The position numbers and the translations under genes were made by a program. DNA of 40,644 bases, from the NCBI GenBank assembly GCA_029975275.1, contig JARKPN010000056.1:1-40644 (forward strand), read 5' to 3'. This stretch comes from Geobacteraceae bacterium (GTDB lineage Bacteria > Desulfobacterota > Desulfuromonadia > Geobacterales > Geobacteraceae). Below are positions 34,586 through 40,644 of this stretch, in pieces (position 1 is the stretch's first letter; each line of letters opens with the position of its first letter). Below the pieces are notes generated by a model that was not told the origin of the DNA, made no database searches, and was given only the letters and a program-made list of their open reading frames with translations.

Positions 34586-35356
34586 TTACTCGGGGACCAC
34601 CATGACGTTGCCGCCGAGCTTTGTGGCCAGCCGGTTTGCGTCCTCGCGGCGAAGCCCGGTGCCCACCCTCACGCGATACCTGATCCCTTTGCCCTGGACC
34701 TTTGATTCGCTGATACGGACTGAGAATCCCTTCTGCTCCAGGGTTGCCTTCATGTCCTCGGCCTCCTTCCTGTCCCGGTAGGAGGCGACCTGTACGGCGT
34801 AGCCCTCCTTTTCCTTGGACACAGGTTTGGAATCCTGGGGCTTTTCAGCGTCGGCCGACGGTTTCGTCTCGGCCGTCTGCCTGGTTTTCGGTTTGTCTGC
34901 GGATCCGGGGGGTGCCTGAGCCTTCTCAGTCTTAGGGGCCGGTTGGGGTGTCCGGTCCGCCGTGGCCGCCTGCGTGGTGGAATGCCCGGCCGGGACGGGC
35001 CTCGCTTCGTACGGCGGATTGATACCACTGCCCATGATGTTCTTTTCACCCTTTGGAAGCGTGTTGAAGAAGGTCAGATCGGTCCCCTCTGCTGCCGTGC
35101 CAGGCCCTGTCGGTATGGTGGCCGGCCCTGCCGGAGCCTTGACGGCAGCCTGCTTCGCAGTGGTAGCGGGAAGGGGAGGCGCAGCTGCCTGGGGGGCCTG
35201 CTTGCCGTCACGCCCGAACAGCAGCCAGCCGGTGGCTATGCCGAGTCCGTACACGACGGACACTCCCGCGAAAGCGAGCAGCAGGTAGCGGCCGATGGGC
35301 CGCCTCTTGGGGCGGTTCCTGCTGACCTGCCTTTTTGTGCTGTAATCAAGGGCCAT
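34586..35356 (-). CDS. SPOR-domain membrane protein
   Basis: A 256-residue bitopic inner-membrane protein. A short basic N-terminus (TKRQVSRNRPKRRPIGR) precedes one membrane segment (about residues 23-46). A long Pro/Ala/Lys-rich periplasmic linker comes next, then a C-terminal SPOR domain (YAVQVASYRDRKEAEDMKATL, RYRVRVGTGLRREDANRLATKL). SPOR domains bind denuded peptidoglycan at the division septum, as in FtsN or DamX, so a role in cell division is inferred. It follows argS by 16 bases and shares the cluster with ftsB. It ends upstream of the separate tRNA-fMet unit. Confidence 0.88.
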   Translation of the reverse strand: MALDYSTKRQVSRNRPKRRPIGRYLLLAFAGVSVVYGLGIATGWLLFGRDGKQAPQAAAPPLPATTAKQAAVKAPAGPATIPTGPGTAAEGTDLTFFNTLPKGEKNIMGSGINPPYEARPVPAGHSTTQAATADRTPQPAPKTEKAQAPPGSADKPKTRQTAETKPSADAEKPQDSKPVSKEKEGYAVQVASYRDRKEAEDMKATLEQKGFSVRISESKVQGKGIRYRVRVGTGLRREDANRLATKLGGNVMVVPE

Positions 35357-35372
35357 GGTGCGGCGTTCCTCG

Positions 35373-37034
35373 CTACATCCTTTCAGGCGCGGACACTCCG
35401 AGCAGGAGGAGGCCGTTTTTCAGGGTCTGGGCTGTGCACTTCAGCAGGAACAGCCTGGCAGCCGACAGTTCGGCGTCGTCCCCGATGACCCTGTTCCTGT
35501 TGTAGAAGCTGTGGAACAACCCGGCGAGCTCCTGCAGGTAGTAGGTTATCCGGTGCGGCTCGAAATTGAGCGCGCTCCCTTCCACCGTCTCCGGGAATGA
35601 GTCCAGAAACTTGATGAGGGCCATTTCCTCCGCCGTTTCGAGCTTTGCCAGGGATATTCCGGCAAAGTCGGCCGGCACCAGCCCCTTTTCCTCGGCGTTC
35701 TCGAAAATGCTGCAGATGCGGGCATGGGCGTACTGGACGTAATAGACCGGGTTTTCGGTGCTCTCCCGCTTGGCCAGCTCCAGGTCGAAGTCCAGCTGGC
35801 TGTCGGACCTGCGCATCAGGAAAAAGAACCGGGCAGCGTCCCGGCCGACCTCGTCTACGACCTCCTTCAGGGTGACGAACTCCCCGCTTCGTGTGGACAT
35901 GGCCACCGGGACGCCGTCCCGCTGGAGGGCAACCAGTTGCACCAGGATTATCTTCAGGTCTCCGGGATCACGTCCCAGCCCCTGGACCACCGCCTTGAGG
36001 CGGGGGACGTAACCGTGATGGTCCGCACCCCAGACGTCCACCACCCAGTCGAAGCCCCGCTGGAACTTTTCCCGGTGGTAGGCGATATCCGAGGCGAAGT
36101 AGGTGGTGACCCCGTTGCCCCGGACCACGACCCGGTCCTTGTCGTCGCCGAAATCCGTGGTCCTGAACCAGAGGGCGTCTTCGTGCTCGTAGAGGAGGCC
36201 CTTGGCCCGCATCGATTCGATGGCTTTTGTCACCTGGCCGCTGTCGAACAGGGACTGTTCGGAGAACCAGGTGTCGTGTACCACGCCGAAGTCTTCGAGA
36301 TCCCGTTTGATTCCGTCCAGGATCACGTCTCCGCCCAGCTTTGCGAACACCTTTATGGCCTCTTCGGCAGGGGCGTCCTGATATTTTGAGCCGAATTTGG
36401 TGACCAGGTCCCGGGCGATGTCCCTGATGTAATCCCCCTGGTAGCAGTCTGCCGGGAATTCAATCGAGCGGCCGAGCAGCTCCAGGTAGCGGAGGTGGAC
36501 GGAACGTCCCAGGGTGTCCATCTGGTTTCCGGCGTCGTTGATGTAGTATTCCCGGACCACCTCGAATCCGGCCGCCTTGAGGATGGAGGCGACCGCGTCG
36601 CCGGTGGCGGCCCCGCGGCCGTGGCCGATGTGGAGGGGGCCGGTCGGGTTGGCGCTGACGAACTCCACCTGGACCCTTTTCCCTTTTCCGACCAGGCTCC
36701 TGCCGTAGCTGTCCCCTGCGGCCGCGACGGCCCTGAGGGCCTCGTGCCAGACGTCTTTCCTGAGAAAGAAGTTGATGAAGCCCGGGCCGGCGATCTCGAC
36801 CCTGTCGAACAGGTCCTCGCCGGCCAAGTGCGAGACGATGGTTTCCGCTATCTTTCTCGGCGCCTTCTTCTCCTCCCTGGCCATGAGCATGGCTATATTG
36901 GTGGCGAAGTCGCCATGCTCGGCATGGGCAGGTACCTCTATGACTATTTCCGGGATCCGGCCGGAAGTGAGGCTGCCGTCGGTGCGGCAGCCTTCAAGGC
37001 AGTTTCCGAGCCGCTCCCGCAGAAGTTTCTTCAT
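35373..37034 (-). CDS. argS: Arginyl-tRNA synthetase
   Basis: A 553-residue class I aminoacyl-tRNA synthetase charging tRNA-Arg. The N-terminal Add1 domain (EIVIEVPAHAEHGDFATNIAM), the HIGH motif in NPTGPLHIGHGRGA, the catalytic core, and the C-terminal anticodon-binding domain (YYLQELAGLFHSFYN, VLGVSAPERM-type end) are all present. The KMSK loop is replaced by VAMSTRSGEF, normal for many ArgS enzymes. GGAGGAATA precedes the ATG. It is 20 bases after the Cys-rich gene. Confidence 0.97.
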   Translation of the reverse strand: MKKLLRERLGNCLEGCRTDGSLTSGRIPEIVIEVPAHAEHGDFATNIAMLMAREEKKAPRKIAETIVSHLAGEDLFDRVEIAGPGFINFFLRKDVWHEALRAVAAAGDSYGRSLVGKGKRVQVEFVSANPTGPLHIGHGRGAATGDAVASILKAAGFEVVREYYINDAGNQMDTLGRSVHLRYLELLGRSIEFPADCYQGDYIRDIARDLVTKFGSKYQDAPAEEAIKVFAKLGGDVILDGIKRDLEDFGVVHDTWFSEQSLFDSGQVTKAIESMRAKGLLYEHEDALWFRTTDFGDDKDRVVVRGNGVTTYFASDIAYHREKFQRGFDWVVDVWGADHHGYVPRLKAVVQGLGRDPGDLKIILVQLVALQRDGVPVAMSTRSGEFVTLKEVVDEVGRDAARFFFLMRRSDSQLDFDLELAKRESTENPVYYVQYAHARICSIFENAEEKGLVPADFAGISLAKLETAEEMALIKFLDSFPETVEGSALNFEPHRITYYLQELAGLFHSFYNRNRVIGDDAELSAARLFLLKCTAQTLKNGLLLLGVSAPERM

Positions 37035-37054
37035 TATTCCTCCAGGTATACGCT

Positions 37055-37234
37055 TTATTGCTTGTCCACTTCTTCCCCGTCAGCGTTCTTCACGGTAACG
37101 TCACGGGTAAAGTCGGGGCATCGGGTCCCTCCATCGGGGACGCAGAACCTTTTCCGGCATTCCGCGCGCCATGCGCAGACGGCGCAACGTCGGATTTCCC
37201 TGTCGCGTATCATCCGGCTCTCCGGAAAAGGCAT
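37055..37234 (-). CDS. Small Cys-rich hypothetical protein
   Basis: A 59-residue protein with five Cys (17, 20, 26, 31, 39) in RRCAVCAWRAECRKRFCVP and TRCPDF, resembling a zinc- or Fe-S-binding motif. ATG 37234 is chosen since GAGGGG lies seven bases upstream; the frame stays open to 37285 with no better site. Its position between ftsB and argS, with 20 bases to argS, suggests one transcript. No family name is known to me. Confidence 0.6.
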   Translation of the reverse strand: MPFPESRMIRDREIRRCAVCAWRAECRKRFCVPDGGTRCPDFTRDVTVKNADGEEVDKQ

Positions 37235-37307
37235 GTTTCGGCCCCTCGAGGGGGGACGCCGTCCGTTGGCGAGCGGCTGCGGCATCGCCGTTGTCTACGA
37301 ACAAACT

Positions 37308-37586
37308 CTATTTTTTTACGGGGAACTGATAGATGATCTCGTTCTTGCGAACCAGACCGAAATCTTTCCTGGCAAGGCTCTCGATGTAGCGGCGGTCCGT
37401 CTTCAGGGCCTCTATCTCCCTCTTCAATTGATCGTTTTCGGCCTTGAGCAGGGCTGCTTTCCCCAGGATCTCGTCCTTTTCCCGGTTGAGGTGATAGATC
37501 CTCAGTAGCCCCCTCTCACCGAAGACGGTAAAACAGAGGAAAATCAGGATAAAACCCGCGGGGATGAGGTACATCCGCTTTTTCAT
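37308..37586 (-). CDS. ftsB: Septum formation initiator, FtsB/DivIC family
   Basis: A 92-residue bitopic protein. A short cytoplasmic start (MKKRM), one membrane segment (about residues 7-24), a coiled coil (LNREKDEILGKAALLKAENDQLKREI split over residues 33-60) and the conserved RYIESLARKDFGLVRKNEIIYQF end. This is the standard FtsB layout; it links FtsL and FtsQ in the divisome. It lies 12 bases after the sugar-nucleotide gene, an unusual neighbour that may reflect coupling of envelope genes. Confidence 0.88.
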   Translation of the reverse strand: MKKRMYLIPAGFILIFLCFTVFGERGLLRIYHLNREKDEILGKAALLKAENDQLKREIEALKTDRRYIESLARKDFGLVRKNEIIYQFPVKK

Positions 37587-37598
37587 AGGCTTTTGGAG

Positions 37599-38537
37599 CT
37601 ACCCTGTCCGGGTCAGCAAGCGGGTGAAGTAGTCAATGGTCTTTCTCAAACCGGTATCGATATCCGTTACGGGCGCCCAACCCAGCTTCTCCCTGGCCAT
37701 CGTGATGTCGGGCTGTCGCTGTCTCGGGTCGTCCGAAGGGAGCGGCTTGAACACCACCCTGGAAGAGGAGCCGGTCAGGTCGATGATCCTGGTGGCGAAT
37801 TCCAGAATGGAGGTCTCGGCCGGGTTCCCGATGTTCATGGGTCCGGTAAGCCCCTCGCGGTCCATCAGGCGGAGCATCCCCTCGATCAGGTCGTCCACGT
37901 AGCAGAACGAGCGGGTCTGGCTGCCGTCGCCGTACACGGTTATGTCTTCGCCCTTCAGGGCCTGGACGATGAAATTGGACACAACCCGGCCGTCGTGCTG
38001 TGCCATGCGCGGGCCGTAAGTGTTGAAGATGCGCACGATGCGGATATCGACCCCATTCTGACGATGATAATCCATCATCAGGGTTTCGGCAACCCTTTTG
38101 CCCTCGTCGTAGCAACTGCGGATGCCGACCGGGTTAACGTTTCCCCAGTAGTCCTCCGGCTGTGGGTGCACCAGGGGGTCGCCGTAGACCTCGGAGGTGG
38201 ATGCCTGGAGGATCCGCGCCTTGACCCGCTTGGCGAGGCCCAGCATGTGGATGGTCCCCATGACGCTGGTCTTGATGGTCTTGACCGGGTTGTACTGGTA
38301 GTGGATGGGGGAGGCGGGGCAGGCCAGGTTGAAGATCCTGTCCGTCTCCAGCAGTATGGGCTGGGTCACGTCGTGCCGGATAAGCTCGAACCTGTGATCA
38401 TCCATCAGGTGGGTGATGTTCTCCTTGCTGCCGGTAAAGAAGTTGTCCAGGCAGAGGACATCGTGCCCCTGTTTAAGAAGCCGCTCGCACAGGTGCGAAC
38501 CGATGAAGCCGGCCCCGCCGGTTACCAGTATCCTCAT
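37599..38537 (-). CDS. uxs: UDP-glucuronate decarboxylase (UDP-xylose synthase)
   Basis: A 312-residue extended SDR enzyme converting UDP-glucuronate to UDP-xylose. The NAD-binding GGAGFIGSH is at residues 7-15; the catalytic pair is Y143/K147 (SCYDEGKR). Blocks [30 protein letters not shown] and [10 protein letters not shown] are specific to the Uxs branch rather than epimerases. GGGGATA precedes the ATG. It is four bases from the stop of ugd, whose product makes its substrate, so the two form one pathway for a xylose- or glucuronate-containing polysaccharide. Confidence 0.92.
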   Translation of the reverse strand: MRILVTGGAGFIGSHLCERLLKQGHDVLCLDNFFTGSKENITHLMDDHRFELIRHDVTQPILLETDRIFNLACPASPIHYQYNPVKTIKTSVMGTIHMLGLAKRVKARILQASTSEVYGDPLVHPQPEDYWGNVNPVGIRSCYDEGKRVAETLMMDYHRQNGVDIRIVRIFNTYGPRMAQHDGRVVSNFIVQALKGEDITVYGDGSQTRSFCYVDDLIEGMLRLMDREGLTGPMNIGNPAETSILEFATRIIDLTGSSSRVVFKPLPSDDPRQRQPDITMAREKLGWAPVTDIDTGLRKTIDYFTRLLTRTG

Positions 38538-38541
38538 CGGC

Positions 38542-39900
38542 CTATCCCCTTTCCGAGGTGAACTGCTTGCCGTTGCGACCGATGGCGAAATAGTCGAAGC
38601 CCAGGTATTTCATCCTGCGGGGCTCGTACAGGTTCCTGCCGTCAAAGATCACCGGCCGCTTGAGCAGCTCGGCTATCCGCTCGAAATCGGGGTTCCGGTA
38701 TTCGTTCCATTCCGTGACGATGGCCAGCGCGTCGGCGTCCTTCAGTATCTCGTATTCGTTGGAGGCATAGGTGATGCGATCCCCGAAGACCTTCTTCGCC
38801 TCCTTGACGGCGACCGGGTCGTGGGCGCTCACCCGTGCCCCGGCTTCCAGCAGGGTGTTGATGATCACGATGGACGGGGCCTCGCGCATGTCGTCGGTCC
38901 GCGGCTTGAAGGAGAGCCCCCATACGGCGATCCGTCTCCCTTCCAGCGGTCTGGCCTTCCCGTCGCCGCCGAAATAGGAGATGATCTTGCCGGAGAGGAC
39001 CTGCTTCTGCCGCTCGTTGACCTCCTCGACCGCCTTCAGCATGACGAAGTCGTAGCCGGATTCGGCGGACGTCCTGACCAGGGCCTTCACGTCCTTGGGA
39101 AAGCATGAGCCGCCGTAGCCCACGCCCGGAAACAGGAAATCGTAGCCGATGCGGGAATCGGAGCCGATCCCCTCGCGCACCGCGGCCACGTCGGCCCCCA
39201 GCAGCTCGCACAGGTTGGCCATCTGGTTCATGAAGGATATCTTCACGGCCAGCATGGCGTTGGCCGCGTACTTGGTCATCTCGGCGCTGCGCACGTCCAT
39301 GACGATGATGCGGTTGGACTTGCGCACGAACGGGGCGTACAGCTCCTTCATGATCTCGGCGGTGCGGACGTCGTCCACGCCGATGACCACCCGGTCGGGA
39401 CGGGTGAAGTCGTCGATGGCAGCCCCTTCCTTGAGGAACTCCGGGTTGGAGACCACGTCGAACTCGATGTCCACCTTGCGCGCGTCCAGTTCCTGGCGGA
39501 TGGCCGTGCGGACCTTGTCGGCGGTGCCGACCGGGACCGTGGACTTGTCCACCACGATCTTGAAGCTGTCCATGTGGCGGCCGATCTCGCGGGCCACGCC
39601 CAGCACGTGGTTCAGGTCGGCCGAGCCGTCCTCGCCCGGGGGGGTGCCTACGGCGATAAACTGGAGCAGTGAGCTCTTCACCGCGAACGCAAGGTCCGTG
39701 GTAAAGCTGAGCCTCCCTTCACCTGCGTTCTTGAGGATCAACTCCTTCAGGCCGGGTTCGTAGATAGGGATGACGCCGTTCTTGAGGCCCTCGATCTTTG
39801 CCTCGTCGATATCCACACAGACAACGTTATTGCCGCTTTCGGCGAAACAGGTGCCGACTACCAGTCCGACGTAGCCGGTACCGATTACGCATATTCTCAT
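38542..39900 (-). CDS. ugd: UDP-glucose 6-dehydrogenase
   Basis: A 452-residue NAD-dependent enzyme that oxidises UDP-glucose twice to UDP-glucuronate. The N-terminal Rossmann motif [44 protein letters not shown] and the catalytic Cys C266 in [10 protein letters not shown] are intact; the C-terminal UDP-binding domain has [23 protein letters not shown] precedes the ATG. It is the first gene of the minus-strand cluster. The upstream 275 bases (39901-40175) hold a TATAAA at about 40013 on the minus strand as a possible -10 without a clear -35, and the tRNA-Ala terminator. Confidence 0.95.
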   Translation of the reverse strand: MRICVIGTGYVGLVVGTCFAESGNNVVCVDIDEAKIEGLKNGVIPIYEPGLKELILKNAGEGRLSFTTDLAFAVKSSLLQFIAVGTPPGEDGSADLNHVLGVAREIGRHMDSFKIVVDKSTVPVGTADKVRTAIRQELDARKVDIEFDVVSNPEFLKEGAAIDDFTRPDRVVIGVDDVRTAEIMKELYAPFVRKSNRIIVMDVRSAEMTKYAANAMLAVKISFMNQMANLCELLGADVAAVREGIGSDSRIGYDFLFPGVGYGGSCFPKDVKALVRTSAESGYDFVMLKAVEEVNERQKQVLSGKIISYFGGDGKARPLEGRRIAVWGLSFKPRTDDMREAPSIVIINTLLEAGARVSAHDPVAVKEAKKVFGDRITYASNEYEILKDADALAIVTEWNEYRNPDFERIAELLKRPVIFDGRNLYEPRRMKYLGFDYFAIGRNGKQFTSERG

Positions 39901-40133
39901 AAAAGCACCTCAAGGGGGGAACGGAACGGTGCCCCGGGGGATAACCGTCGCGAAAAGGCGCCGGCGGAAGAACCCGCACATGGGGACGTCCCGCCGGGAT
40001 GCGACTTTTATAGCACAGAAAACAGCCGCTTCGCCAGAATTTTCCTGAAAAATATCACGGCCAACAATGGCCGGTTGCCCTGTTCCCGGGGCAGGTTCGG
40101 ACATCGCCGGGAACGGAGGGGACCGCAAAATAG

Positions 40134-40163
40134 AAAAAGGGTCGGCGGAAAAGCCAACCCTTT
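40134..40163 (-). terminator. Terminator of tRNA-Ala
   Basis: On the minus strand AAAGGGTTGGC pairs with GCCGACCCTTT (one G-T pair) around a six-base loop, then TTTTT. It ends 13 bases past the tRNA. Confidence 0.8.
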
Positions 40164-40175
40164 CTGAGTTTTAAA

Positions 40176-40251
<76 letters not shown>

Positions 40252-40265
40252 ATTCAAAGAGCCTT

Positions 40266-40294
40266 TTTATAGCAAATACGAAATTGGGTGTCAA
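40266..40294 (-). promoter_or_regulatory. Sigma-70 promoter of tRNA-Ala
   Basis: On the minus strand TTGACA (40294-40289), a 17-base spacer and TATAAA (40271-40266), 15 bases before the mature 5' end. Confidence 0.85.
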
Positions 40295-40340
40295 CGTTTT
40301 TCTCGTCGAGCTTTCACCGGACCGAGGGGGCTTTTCTTTC

Positions 40341-40369
40341 TTGACGGGAATAGGGGTGTTGGCTATAAT
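40341..40369 (+). promoter_or_regulatory. Sigma-70 promoter of tRNA-Leu
   Basis: TTGACG at 40341-40346, a 17-base spacer and a perfect TATAAT at 40364-40369, 14 bases before the mature tRNA. Confidence 0.88.
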
Positions 40370-40383
40370 TCCGCACACGTTAA

Positions 40384-40470
40384 GCCGAAGTGGCGAAATT
40401 GGTAGACGCAGCAGACTCAAAATCTGCCGCCCGCAAGGGCATGCCGGTTCGATTCCGGCCTTCGGTACCA
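40384..40470 (+). tRNA. tRNA-Leu (CAA)
   Basis: An 87-base class II tRNA with a long variable arm (GCCCGCAAGGGC) and encoded CCA. The anticodon loop is CTCAAAA (CAA) in a GCAGA/TCTGC stem; it reads UUG codons. The acceptor is GCCGAAG with CTTCGGT, the first pair being G-T. Confidence 0.96.
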
Positions 40471-40480
40471 TTTAAATAAC

Positions 40481-40515
40481 AAAAAGGCCGGCACCCGTGG
40501 TGCCGGCCTTTTTTT
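40481..40515. terminator. Terminator after tRNA-Leu
   Basis: A 10-bp perfect GC-rich stem (GGCCGGCACC with its complement), a three-base loop, A run before and seven T after, so it may work in both directions. Nothing further was recognised from 40516 to the window end. Confidence 0.93.
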
Positions 40516-40644
40516 GACGCCGAACCTGCCCAGCCGGGTCCGTCGCTTCCATTCTTTTCTCCTTTCTTTCCCAAACGAAATCGACTGCCCGTCCGTTGAG
40601 GACATCACGCCCTGTCTTGCCTATTAATTGAAAAGAATTAAATA

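Overview
The window looks like a piece of a Geobacter-type desulfuromonad chromosome (former deltaproteobacteria). The base composition is GC-rich. The run radical-SAM/DUF2344 protein, RNase G, purT, rplU, rpmA, obgE, proB, proA, nadD, rsfS, rlmH, gpmI is the order I recall from that group. There is a strong sigma-54 type promoter, a FNR-like site and much molybdenum/tungsten machinery, as expected of an anaerobic respirer. The species assignment is inference; no 16S gene is present.

Region 1 (1-7.8 kb) is a molybdenum/tungsten island. The tail of an outer-membrane porin ends at a strong terminator. Next comes a ModE-like operator over a -10 box, then two tandem tungstate/molybdate-binding proteins (the first lacking the TTTS motif), a permease and an ATPase with a C-terminal oxyanion-sensing domain. 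These are followed by moeA, moaC and a mog/moaB gene for cofactor synthesis, a putative small membrane protein on the other strand, and a protein closely resembling the molybdenum storage protein subunits of Azotobacter. Uptake, cofactor assembly and metal storage thus sit side by side.

Region 2 (7.8-13.1 kb) is a set of single genes: a ferredoxin-like Fe-S protein behind a FNR-like site, an HD phosphohydrolase, a 2-Cys peroxiredoxin, a family B DNA polymerase and, on the minus strand, a short Lys/Ala-rich exported protein behind a sigma-54 promoter.

Region 3 (13.3-26.3 kb) is the conserved housekeeping block, read on the plus strand: tRNA/rRNA-linked functions, ribosomal proteins L21 and L27, ribosome assembly, proline synthesis, NAD synthesis and glycolysis. 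A 166-bp fold-back element sits between proA and nadD and supplies the proA stop codon.

Region 4 (26.3-34.3 kb) is accessory and the most interesting. It has a CheR-like methyltransferase, a lipoprotein GDSL esterase and a TonB-dependent receptor on the minus strand. Divergent from these are an orphan periplasmic ABC-type binding protein, a hybrid histidine kinase, a 57-residue Cys-rich protein and a MshEN domain joined to a receiver whose phosphoacceptor Asp is replaced by Glu. I read this as a candidate envelope sensing and signalling module.

Region 5 (34.4-40.6 kb) runs mostly on the minus strand: ugd and uxs (UDP-glucose to UDP-glucuronate to UDP-xylose), ftsB, a small Cys-rich protein, argS, a SPOR protein, then tRNA-fMet as its own unit. 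At the right edge, tRNA-Ala(GGC) and tRNA-Leu(CAA) are divergent, each with its own promoter and terminator.
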